Source: Triglochin maritima (Eukaryota; Streptophyta; Magnoliopsida; Alismatales; Juncaginaceae). Taken from it: DNA of 64,000 bases. Under the pieces are notes generated by a model. That model worked only from the letters and a program-made list of their open reading frames with translations, did not search any database and was not told where the DNA came from. Position 1 is the first letter of the stretch; each line of letters starts with the position of its first letter. The position numbers and the translations under genes were made by a program. The DNA is taken from NCBI GenBank assembly GCA_963682175.1, contig OY821775.1:12558501-12622500 (forward strand). Reading direction: 5' to 3'. Shown here one piece after another: positions 10,893-20,112 of this stretch.

Positions 10893-11768
10893 TTACCGCC
10901 TTCGGGATGACGACTCTCCACGGTCGGAGAGTGCTTTGTTCAGTTTGCTATTGAGGCGCTTCATCCCGCCCCACATTCGGGACCTATGCTCGTCAGAGTT
11001 TTCTGGGGTTGACTGAGCCCAGAATGTTGCGGAGTCTTCAGACGACTCACTTGATTGCATAGCATCCTCCATTTCTGGAGGTGTCCACAGGTCCGCTATA
11101 GTGCCACGGTAGGAGGATGTCTCTCGTTCCACCGTACAAGGGAGCATGTCGGCTTCGTACACCCAGAAAGACTCATAGGCCATAAAGTGCTTGCAGATAG
11201 TGGTGACGAGGCATGGCAGAGATTGGGAGTTGCGTTGGTGGCCTTCTGCAATGGTGGTCAGAAGCCGTCGGCACATACAGTAAGTGCGATCACGGGTCAT
11301 CAGGGAGTGAACGATGCCCATCTCAACGGTGCGAAAAGAAGTGTTGTGGGTATTACTCGTGACATTTTGGCATGCCCACCTACATGCTGTAAAGACATTC
11401 CGGTACATGGATGTGCCCTTGATACCCCGATCACGGCTAAGCACACAATCTGGTCCCATGAGTGACCGATAGAAACTGAGTTCCTCGGATGGCAAAGTGG
11501 AGGCCCCTTGTGGTATGTCAGTCAAGTTGGAGATGATGTTGAGGTCAATCGCCCAGACTTTGTTTCTCCAATTCAGTAAAATGTACCCACTGTCCAGGTC
11601 TATGTTAGTGATACTGCTATAGAACTCCTCCACTAAGCTAGGGCAGTACACATCATCGTTATTATGGACCAAGTAGCTCCAACTCCGTGCTATGATTTCT
11701 TCGTAAAAGTGGGTGCCGTTTTGATCACTAACAAGCAACGGGTGGAAGTTCTTCTCAGGAAACACCAT
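10893..11768 (-). CDS. Putative plant transposon protein (transposon-associated domain)
   Basis: The 291-aa protein has the layout of the 'putative plant transposon protein' family often carried by Athila/Tat-lineage elements. An N-terminal segment (WSYLVHNNDD to SLVEEFYSSI, about residues 30-55) is followed by a hydrophobic core ending ISNLTDIPQG (about 78-87), then a Cys/His-containing middle and a Ser/Glu/Arg-rich tail ending in a basic cluster. It lies on the element's sense strand, between PBS and PPT, with a leader of about 320 bp. There is no gag, zinc knuckle or RT motif. The molecular role of the family is not established; an accessory role in element replication is inference. The reading frame is intact. 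Family assignment rests on pattern recognition without a search. Confidence 0.6.
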   Translation of the reverse strand: MVFPEKNFHPLLVSDQNGTHFYEEIIARSWSYLVHNNDDVYCPSLVEEFYSSITNIDLDSGYILLNWRNKVWAIDLNIISNLTDIPQGASTLPSEELSFYRSLMGPDCVLSRDRGIKGTSMYRNVFTACRWACQNVTSNTHNTSFRTVEMGIVHSLMTRDRTYCMCRRLLTTIAEGHQRNSQSLPCLVTTICKHFMAYESFWVYEADMLPCTVERETSSYRGTIADLWTPPEMEDAMQSSESSEDSATFWAQSTPENSDEHRSRMWGGMKRLNSKLNKALSDRGESSSRRR

Positions 11769-11895
11769 GGTGATAGAATACTACGCACGCTCAGTCGGGT
11801 TCGCCGCCCGCTCTCGACAATTTCCAGCTTCTCTACGCGTCCACCCAGAGATAGTTCGCGTCCAGGAAAAATTTCAGGCTCAGATCTCCAACCCG

Positions 11896-11944
11896 TGCGG
11901 CGTTTCCGCCGCAAACTACACTGCTGGTGCGGCGATTTCGCCGC
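11896..11944. repeat. Palindrome pair in outer element leader
   Basis: TGCGGCGTTTCCGCCGCA (11896-11913) and GCGGCGATTTCGCCGC (11929-11944) lie about 145-190 bp downstream of the PBS on the minus strand. They match the palindrome type in this element's own LTR (12942-12993). Confidence 0.85.
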
Positions 11945-12087
11945 TTGGTCACCTTGGATTGCGTCCGGATTTTTGCGTCGTCTCTAATACTTCCTGAAAA
12001 GCACAGAGAAAACGTTAGATCGCGAAAAACCAAGATCCAAACAAACCAAACAAAAATCACAAAAAAAAACTTGGAATTCTCGTCGCC

Positions 12088-12105
12088 TCCCCGGCAACGG
12101 CGCCA
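12088..12105 (-). other. Primer binding site of outer gypsy element
   Basis: On the minus strand TGGCGCCGTTGCCGGGGA, identical to the inner element's PBS, adjoins the right LTR (12112). Confidence 0.9.
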
Positions 12106-12111
12106 AAAACT

Positions 12112-13388
12112 TGTTGAGATTTTTATTTATACCGCAAGTGCACGGCCGCGTTGAAGCGGTGGCAAGTACGGGTCGAACACAAGGAGGGAGAGATTCTTGT
12201 ATTTTTGTGATTTTCTTTGATTAAGGAAAACAAAAGAGAAATAGTGTTGGTTTGAGATTTTGGATTTATATATTTTTTTTTATCTTTCTAAAGCAAGAAC
12301 AACAAGAACAAAAATTAAGAAGAAATAACTATGGATGAGAGTCCAGTGGGTGGGAGTTATGAATCTTCAAGTTAGATTAGAGATTACGAAAATTATTATA
12401 AATCAAGTGAGATATTAAGCATCATATGATAATTGATTTAACAAAAACTCATATGATCAAAACACTAACAAGAAATTAAAATAAAAACGATCTCTCTTCT
12501 CTAACCCTAAATCCGTCACCCCCACCCTTTGGAGGGTTTTAGAAACCCATGGGGAGAAGATGAGGAGAAGGGGTCATGGAGATCATCGAGAGAATACGGA
12601 AAAAAAAGGGAAATATTATACTAAACTACGATCTACGAAAGTAAAAGCAATTATTCTAAGCACGCAACAAATTATTCTAAGAGAAAAATAAAGAACAACT
12701 AAATTACTCTACTGGAATTAAGAACAAGAAACATTAATCTAAAACTAAGCTTACAAAAGACAAAGATAATGGAGAATTAAAAGGGCAGAATTTTATTGCT
12801 TTAAAATCTCATACCAAAAAGCTCCTCTTACACAATATTTCGGGGCTATTTATAGCCGATACAAGAAACCCTAAGTATGCATCGGGAAGGACACGTGTTA
12901 CTACACAATTGGACGAAAATAGGAGACACGGATCGCAACCCATGCGGCGATTCCGTCGCATATTGACCGTTAGATGCGGCGATTCCGCCGCATGGATGGT
13001 CCAGATCACTTCGTGCTTTTGTGGGTGTGTTTTTGGTATGTTGTAGGTGGCATCCACGTATATAAATCAATTATTGCATATCTTTGGAGATCCGAATTTG
13101 ATTTCTTTTTGAATATTCCTCCAAAATAACTTTTTAGTCCTTCCAATTTGCGATCAAGTCCCTGACTTCTTATGCAATCAATTGGACTTCAACTTGAGCT
13201 TGAATCTCTATCTAATTGGTCTTTGTGATCCATCTAAGTCCATTGCACGCGTTTTAGCTCGAATATTGGTAAATTGCATTGTAACTCCTGAATTCTGCAC
13301 AATTGCTCAAAACAATACCTTAGTAGCATATATTTATATAAAAACACTCTAAATGAAAGACATATGATGCAATGTATGCAATGCATCA
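12112..13388 (-). repeat. Right (5') LTR of outer gypsy element
   Basis: 1277 bp, unbroken. It contains the minus-strand TATA box TATAAATA at 12847-12854 and, upstream of it, the palindrome pair at 12942-12961 and 12974-12993. The terminus GCATCA is followed by TSD TCTTC (13389-13393). Confidence 0.92.
12942..12993. repeat. Paired GC-rich palindromes in outer LTR U3
   Basis: ATGCGGCGATTCCGCCGCAT at 12974-12993 and a copy with one C-to-T change at 12942-12961. In the left LTR the pair is at 9352-9371 and 9384-9403, where the first copy is unchanged. Confidence 0.9.
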
Positions 13389-13393
13389 TCTTC

Positions 13394-13918
13394 CCAATCG
13401 TTGCTCAATGACCGGAGGAATTTTCGAGTCATCTCTCCTTCATTTATCCTTCTTCCAAGAATCAAAAGAGAGTTAGTGATATCGGTGAAGCGAGTGTTCA
13501 TGTCGCTTATGTTCTCACCGATTTGCATAGAAAATATTTCATATTTATGCATGAGGAGACTAATCCTAATTTCTTTGGTTTTGCTATCACCCTCATGATG
13601 CATTTGTAACCTATGCCATATTTCATTTGCACTTTCACATCCCCTAATTCTATTGTATTCTCCCTCATTAAGGCCACAATAAAGAATATTCATAATTTTT
13701 GAATTCATTTCAATTTCTTTCATTTGAGCCCTAGATAGAGAATCTAAATCATCTTCATTTGGGGGTATGTATGGATTTTGAATAAACTTCCAATACTTGA
13801 GGTCATTTGATATTAAAAAGATTTTTATTCTATTTTTCCAATAATCATAATTTGACCCATTAAGCAAAGGAGGCCTTGTGGTGCATAAACCCTCTAAGTG
13901 ATTAGATATGCTAGCCAT
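13394..13918 (-). pseudogene. Copia-1 gag, N-terminal part
   Basis: It begins MASISNHLEGLCTTRPPLLN and contains the UBN2/gag-polypeptide core (YDYWKNRIKIFLIS, WHRLQMHHEGDSKTK, NTRFTDITNSLLILGRR). It is colinear with residues 1-175 of the copia-2 gag and is cut at the gypsy insertion. Translation past 13389 into the LTR adds a few unrelated residues. Start chosen at 13918 by homology with copia-2 and closeness to the PBS. Confidence 0.85.
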
Positions 13919-13955
13919 GCTAAAAATACGATTAAGTATAGAATTTAGCTAACAA

Positions 13956-13968
13956 GGCTCTGATACCA
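13956..13968 (-). other. Primer binding site of copia-1 (initiator tRNA-Met type)
   Basis: Minus-strand TGGTATCAGAGCC sits just inside the 5' LTR (13971), as in most Ty1/copia elements. Confidence 0.92.
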
Positions 13969-13970
13969 AA

Positions 13971-15469
13971 TGTAGGATCGTGTGGGTTATGGGTCCACTA
14001 ATCACTTTTAATCTAATCCCTAATTAATCAAACAATAAACGCAGCGGAAATAATTTAAAGACTAGTAGGGAAATAACATGCAAACCACAAGAGGACACGG
14101 CGTTTTTATAGAGGTTCGGCACCCCACCCGGGTCCTAGTCCTCTCTTGTAAGCTCCGCTCGACTCCGCGAGCTCCGCCTACGTCTTCACTAACCACTCCC
14201 CGTTCCGGGCCGGGAGAGAACGCCTTTACACCACAAGCAACGCGAACAACCCTCGCTTGCTTGAATTCTTCCTCTCACAATCCGAGAGGGACACTTCGGG
14301 CTTTCACCGAAGTTCTTGCTTCTTTTGACAACACTTGTAACTGAGTGGGATTCACTCTCTAATTGAGCACACTTTGAGTAGGATGAGTATATGATCAAAT
14401 GTGTGAAGTTTAGGCTAAAGAGTGTAGAATTGGGAGCTTTGAGGATTGAGGTTTCTCTCTAATGTATTGGGACAATTGGAGTTGGAGAGTTGTGTTAACA
14501 ACAAGTCTTGATCCTCTATTTATAAGCTCCTAAGGTATTCTAGCCGTTGGGGATAGATTTGATTGGGTTTTGTGCAAGATACACAAAGCAGAAAATCAGG
14601 TTGCAAATCTGTCCAGAACCGGTCGACCGAAACTAGTAAACCGGTCGACCGTTAACTTGATTTCAAAGAGAACGGTCGAACAAAGGAATATTCGGTCGGA
14701 CAAACGAGCTAGAACTTAACTCTACTTAAGTTAAACGGTCGAACCAAAGTATGGGGCGGTCGACCGTTCAGGGGATTCGGTTGAGATAAAGGTGCAACGG
14801 TCGAACGAAGAATGAGTCGACCGATAGCAGGGAATTTTGTTTCTTGAAGAAATGTTCAACCGGTCGACCGAAACAAGGTCGTCGTTCGACCGATTACCGA
14901 ATGTATTTTGGGGTTAAGTTTGTTATATACGAATACGACCGTTATAGGAATACGACAAGAAAAACGGTCATATTAAAATCCGGGATCGGTCGACCGAAAA
15001 GGTAGAACCGGTCGACCGGTAGAGTTCGGTAAAATCACTGTGGAGAGTCTGTTATAAACCGGTCGAACTGAGAACTGGTTCGGTCGACCGGTTCACACAG
15101 GAAATATGGGTTTAAGTTTATAAGTGATTTCCGACTAAGGTTTGGGTGATCTAATGAAGTCCAAATAAGGTGAAATTTTGTGTGTGACTTCTCTAAGGAA
15201 CCTAGTGTGTATGTGATTGGTTTTTAACTCTTGTATGCTCAATTTACACAAGTTCGTAAGACTCAAAATAAATCAAGATTACATGTCTTCGATTTAGCTT
15301 TAATTACATGTCTTGACTTCATTTCCTTCTTTCTTGAGTCTTGATCACCTGTAGAGGTTAACACAATACAATATACATGCAATGCAATATGTGTGCTACT
15401 CTACATCATCATAATTAAGATTAGGTTAATTAAATCATCAAAACATAGATTAAGGCCAAAAAGCCAACA
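13971..15469 (-). repeat. 5' LTR of copia-1
   Basis: 1499 bp, TGTAGGATCG to CCAACA. It carries a cluster of CGGTCGACCG palindromes (about 14616-15096; about seven perfect copies plus variants), as in copia-2. Confidence 0.9.
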
Positions 15470-17336
15470 ATGTGTTGGAAAGAATAGAGCATATGTTTGC
15501 AGTTAAGAATGCCTTCTTTGGTACATTCGTTTTTCTCTTTTTAGTGCACAAATCTTTCAAGAATTTAGCATAAGCAGGTATTTGTTGAATCATATCTAAG
15601 AGTGGAATATTCACCTTAACTTGCTTAAATACTTCTAAGATTTTCTCCATTTGTGCACTTGAGCTCTTCTTGAGTCTATTGGGAAATGGGGCTTTAGGAA
15701 CATAGACTCGCTCAGGTTCAGGTTGAGCTATGGGTTCAGGTTGTGTAGGTGGGTTGGGCTTTTCAATTTGGACGTCAGGTTCAATGGTCAGGTCATATGT
15801 GGTTGCTTGATGGCTAGATTGATTAGACATTCTAGGGTTTACCACATTGTTATCAACTTGTCGTCCGGACCGTAATGACACTACTGCATTGATTTGTTGG
15901 AACGGTCCTTCCTCGTTAATCATTTGAACCGGTCTGGGGTTGTTATTTCCTGAGGGTGGTTGATAAGATTGATATTGATTATTAGTTCTTGGGTTCACCT
16001 CAGGTTGACTTGGAAATTGACCCTTTTCTCTTTCACCTACTATTTGCGCTAATTGGCTGACTTGTGTCTCTAGCCTTTGGAATGATTGGTTGGTTGTTTG
16101 TATAAAAGTTTTCATTAAATTTTCCAAGTTTGTCAACCTAACTTCATGATTTCCATTGTTATTACCCCCAGATGATGTATTATTTTGGTTATATGGGTTT
16201 GGTTGTTGTCTAGGAGGTTGACCTTGTTGGTTCCACGAAAAATTGGGATGATTACGCCAACCCGGGTTGTAGGTTGATGCATAAGGATCATTTCTAGAAT
16301 GATTAAACGTGGCATTAACATGTTCCAAGTCTACACAGTCCTCCATTAAATGACCAGTCTGACCACATCTAGAGCAAGGGGTAGGGGATGCTTGTCGGGT
16401 TTGGTTTTGCAGCTCTAAACTTTCCATTCTGCGCATAAGGGTGGCTAGTTTTGCCTCAGCCACTATGTTGGCATCTATAGCTAAGACACCTGGTCGGGGT
16501 TGACTTGCTATTCTAGATCCAATACTCGGGTTGATGGGTGTTCTAGCATTGTCCCATTGCATACTGTTTTCAGCTAAATCCTCAAGAAAAGTCCAGGCAT
16601 CATTTTCGTTTTTCGACATGAAATTCCCTTGGCTCACAGATTCTAGCATAACTCTAGATGTGGGTGTCAATACCTCATAAATAATTTGGCATAATTGCCA
16701 TTTTGGAATTCCGTGATGAGGGCATTGGGTCAAGACACTTTTAAATCTTTCAAGATAGGAATAGAACGGCTCGCTCTCAGACTGAACGAATGCAACAATT
16801 TCATTCCTAATCTTCATAGTCTTATGGTTGGGGAAATATTTTTTTAGAAACACTTGAACAAACTCAGCCCAACTCCTAATAGATCTTTCGGCTAGACTAT
16901 ATAGCCATTTCTTAGCGTCGTCTTTTAGTGCCAGAGGCACAAATTTCAGACGCACTGCCTCTTCAGGGATATGCTGGTATTGCATAAGAGAGCAGATTTC
17001 CTCAAATTCTCTAAGGAAGAGATATTGATCTTCCCTAGATGTGAACTTAGGCAGCATACTCATGTATTGTGCCTTAAGTTCGAAATCGCGACCCGGTATG
17101 GTGGGCATGACGATGCACGATGGCTGAGCAGCCATCGTTGGGTAGCACCGATCCCTCAGAGTCATAGGCGGGTTCACAACATTCTCACCCATTAGATCCG
17201 GGTGAGGTGGTGTAACAGATGAATTGGGGTTAAGCTCTAGACTGGAATCTAGATGAACTCGTGAGAGTCGATTACTCAAGTCCCGAATCCAAATCTGAGT
17301 GCACCGGGCTGAATCAATTTTTGAATTCAAATTCAA
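15470..17336 (-). pseudogene. Ty3/gypsy gag (Retrotrans_gag + CCHC), truncated by copia-1
   Basis: About 620 residues. The Retrotrans_gag core runs roughly 85-235 (VRLKFVPLALKDDAKKWLYS, FLKKYFPNHKT, YLERFKSVLTQCPHHG). A CX2CX4HX4C knuckle, CSRCGQTGHLMEDC, lies near residue 320. Asn/Gln-rich linkers follow, then a basic stretch (DLCTKKRKTNVPKKAFLTAN) that in this lineage immediately precedes protease. The last residues of the frame come from the copia-1 LTR. The frame is otherwise open, so the gag was intact when copia-1 inserted. Translation could start at the first Met or at the internal MGENVVNPPM, about residue 49. Confidence 0.85.
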
Positions 17337-18200
17337 AATTCAAATTCCAAATTTAATTTCAAGAATTAATTACAATTTTTTTTTTAATTTTCGTTTTTTT
17401 TATGTTTTTTTTCTTCAAAAGGGAAACAAACAATAGAATGGGGCAAGATGAGAAAGGAATCCTAATCTAGAGAATTTAGGTGAGAAGAGAAAGAAGACTC
17501 AGATGAGAAAAGAAACTTAACTCTAAAGATAGAAAAGAGGGTTGGTCAGAAATTTCCTGAACAAGCACGGTTCAAACAATCCTAGACCTAGTGTCACTTA
17601 AATCTAGACGACTCCTAACTGGTTGAGTCGAATTGATTTGCTTGATTCACCTCCCTCACCAATCAAACCAAATTGGCCAGGTAGTGTATAGTTAGTGGGG
17701 GCGCTTCCGACAGAGTCGGTGCCAATTAGACAACCACTTCGCTTGGAAGACTCTCGTCAACACAAAAACACTTCCTAGACACCAAATTGAATTCGATCGG
17801 CTTCAGGTCATAGCAAGTCAAACCAATTCTTCTCCTTAATTGAGTCTGAGTCCTTAGGGGCCAATGTCTAATTGATTTTAAATTTTAAGGCTTGGGTGAC
17901 ACTTTAGGATTGTGATTTGTGGGCCACGGAAGGGTGATGAAATCCCCACCGTATCTTTTCCTACGGAGTTGCCCTTAAGATAGTTTAACTTAGATCTAAC
18001 AAAGATAGTCAAACAATGGTCTTTTTAATGGGGTCAATTGCAAGGTTGTATGCAAATTAAATTATATGCTTAAATGCACTCGTTAAAACCGCGATACGTA
18101 CCTTGCCTCCAGCACTCTTCAACAATAAAAAATAATTTGCAAGAATTTAGCAAGAATAATGCAAGCAAAACATTATATGATGCATGCACTAAGGTCTTTC
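17337..18200 (-). other. Leader of the gag-bearing gypsy element
   Basis: Non-coding. Homologous to the inner element's leader around 18090-18200. The PBS expected upstream is not found (see the finding on U5/PBS loss). Confidence 0.55.
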
Positions 18201-19194
18201 TAATTTTGCCAATTTTAGGTCCGAGTTGAATTATTGCCAATTATGGAATTGTAAACCCTAACACATGCAATTCTACGAAAGGAAACTTATTGTAAATCAT
18301 GTTAGTTATGAAGCATTACAAGATAAATGACTTAACATAAACTCAAGTAATCAAAATATACTAATCATGAACTTAAAATAATAACATGCAATTCATCTTC
18401 TCTAACCCTAATTCCATCACCTCCACCCTTTGGAAAGAGTTAGAAACTCATGGAGGGAGGAAGAAGAAGGGATCCTAGAGACATTAAAAGAAAAGAGAAA
18501 CAAAACAAAATAAAACAGAAATTTATTACTAATGATCCAAGACCAAAGGTTCCAAGATGTGTTACATTCGTCCTACGAGGCTATTTATAGCCGATACAAG
18601 GGATACCAATACATAAAAGGAGAGTACACGCGTCATCGCACCACAGGCCGGAATTTCAAATTTTAAACCCTAAGAGGGGCGGCGAATTCGCCGCCTGTTA
18701 TGTACAATGTGCGGCTAAAATGCCGCCCAGGTTGAAGATATTGCGCCCGGATTTCTGTCATGTGTTTATGGTATGATTTTATCCTCCTTTGCGCGTTGGA
18801 TGGATTCTTTCCAATCTCTTGAGCTCCGGATTAATTCCTTCCATTGTTGGGGATTTATTTTTGACTTTTCTTTTGACTTCTCCAGCACAATAACTTTGCC
18901 CTTTTATTTTGTAGTCAGGTCCTTGACATTTTGCACTTAAGCCCCTGACCTTTTTGTGATTAGCTCCTTGAATGCTTTTGTGCTTGGATGCATTTCCATT
19001 TGAAACTCGATAAACTTGAACTTGTCTTTATGATAGAAATGAATCTTTTGCACGCGTTTATGCTCGGGATGTGGGTAATTTGCATTCAGGTCCCTGTATT
19101 CTGTAAACAAGGCTAAACACATACCTTAGTAGCATTTATTGAATTAAAAGCAATCTAAATGAAAGACATATGATGCAATGTATGCAATGCATCA
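18201..19194 (-). repeat. 5' LTR remnant of the gag-bearing gypsy element (U5 missing)
   Basis: From about 18275 rightwards it parallels the outer element's LTR. It shows TATAAATA on the minus strand at 18582-18589, and a palindrome pair GGCGGCGAATTCGCCGCC (18678-18695) and GCGGCTAAAATGCCGC (18711-18726). The approximately 270 bp forming the U5 side in the outer LTR are absent. The left border is approximate. Confidence 0.65.
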
Positions 19195-20112
19195 GCGGGC
19201 ACGCAACTGGCGTTGGGTGAGGTGACTACCGGCCCACGGGCTACGGAGGTCGCTGCCCTGCTTTTATAGCGGCGCGGTTGGTGTTTGCGGCTCGAGGAGC
19301 CCGATGACCTGGCAGACTTCGGTCTGGTTTTGTCCGATGTTGTGCCGGACTGTTGTGATGGACCACCGATGTTGTGCCTGTGATGCCGCCGAGGTTGTGC
19401 CGGCGATGGTGATTGTTGGGCCGAGGCTGTTCCGGCTATGTTGTTTTCCTCGGCTGGGCACCTACCGAGATGTTGTTGTTATACCTTCTGGGCGACGGCC
19501 CCGTTGGTCCCTGTGGATCCGACCACTGAGATTTGCAGATCTGTATTCTATCGGCCCGCAGGCGTGACAGAGGCTCCCTGCCGAACCCTTGAGTAGTGTA
19601 GCCGCGTGTGGGGGGTGCGATGTCGCGTGCTGTAAGACTGCGTGTGCCTGCAGTAGGTCTCCTCGGGAGACTCGTTGTTGATTGTCGGACTGATGTCCCG
19701 TTTTACCCTTCGGGGGAACTGTTTTCATTTCTGTCGATGTCATGACACGCTACTAGTATGATAGGTTCATTGTGTAATGCATGCATATAGGTGAGTTGGC
19801 ATACGGGGTTTCCTTCTGGAAACTCAGGCATTGTTGTTATATATTTTCAGGACCGCAGTAGGTCCAGTTGGGTGGTGATCGGCGGGCACACGCATTTTGG
19901 AGTCGGATCCTCTTCTCGGACCACTGAGGTCGGCATGATTACGTTTTATCTTCTGTTGTCGTTTTGTTGTAATCATGTATTATTTTGACAAACTCTGATG
20001 TAATTTTGGTGCACCGCTATTGTTTATGAGAAGTAACAGTCCCGTGTTTGATTGTTGAGTTCATGTGTCTTGATTACAATTTTTAAATTTTCCGCTATTT
20101 CGGGATGTTACA
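19195..20112 (-). repeat. Partial Tekay/Del-like LTR (minus), base of the nest
   Basis: The minus-strand start TGTAACATCCCGAAAT is at 20112. The segment is homologous along its length to 54171 to about 55085 in opposite orientation, including the repeated CCGGCACAGC-type motifs and the stretch around the TATA box. It is cut at 19195 by the gypsy insertion, and the rest would lie beyond the left edge of the window. The right flank TCCAT (20113-20117) is a candidate TSD half. Confidence 0.8.

Larger units (their letters stand above)
1187..13388 (-). mobile_element. Non-autonomous Ty3/gypsy element 'outer' (Athila/Tat-like), itself interrupted
   Basis: LTRs are at 1187-9798 (split by the inner element) and 12112-13388. 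The PBS is at 12088-12105 and the PPT at 9799-9815, so the element reads on the minus strand. The internal region is only about 2.3 kb and encodes one recognisable protein (10893-11768) and no gag, protease, reverse transcriptase or integrase. It must therefore be mobilised in trans. A perfect TSD, TCTTC, flanks it. By eye the LTRs differ at about nine positions in 1277, so the insertion is young but older than the inner element. The PBS and leader resemble those of the inner element, although the LTRs are mostly different. Confidence 0.9.
1..15469 (-). mobile_element. Sirevirus-type copia element copia-1, split and running off the left edge
   Basis: A minus-strand Ty1/copia element. Its 5' LTR is at 13971-15469, its PBS at 13956-13968, and its gag runs from 13918 leftwards. 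The gag is interrupted at 13388/1187 by a 12.2-kb gypsy element and resumes at 1186-53. The 3' part and left LTR lie outside the window. Positions 1-52 match the gag-downstream sequence of copia-2 (about 26819-26870). The right LTR border is followed by ATGTG (15470-15474), which should recur at the unseen left end. The element is inserted in the gag-pol region of a gypsy element that resumes at 15470. Copia-1 and copia-2 belong to one family but their LTRs are clearly diverged. Confidence 0.85.
15470..19194 (-). mobile_element. Gag-bearing Ty3/gypsy element (Athila/Tat-like), partial
   Basis: Minus strand. The 5' LTR remnant ends at 19194 with the same terminal sequence as the outer element's LTR (ATGTATGCAATGCATCA). 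Leader is at 17337 to about 18200 and gag at 15470-17336. Copia-1 cuts it at 15469/15470, just where gag passes towards protease. The downstream pol and 3' LTR lie left of the window. It is inserted in a Tekay-like LTR at 19194/19195. Because its LTR end matches the outer non-autonomous element, its autonomous relatives are candidates for mobilising that element (inference). Confidence 0.75.

Noticed and set aside
14616..15096. CRISPR-like array of regularly spaced palindromes
   Set aside because: Repeat units are only 10 bp, spacing is irregular, the host is a plant and the cluster is inside a retrotransposon LTR.
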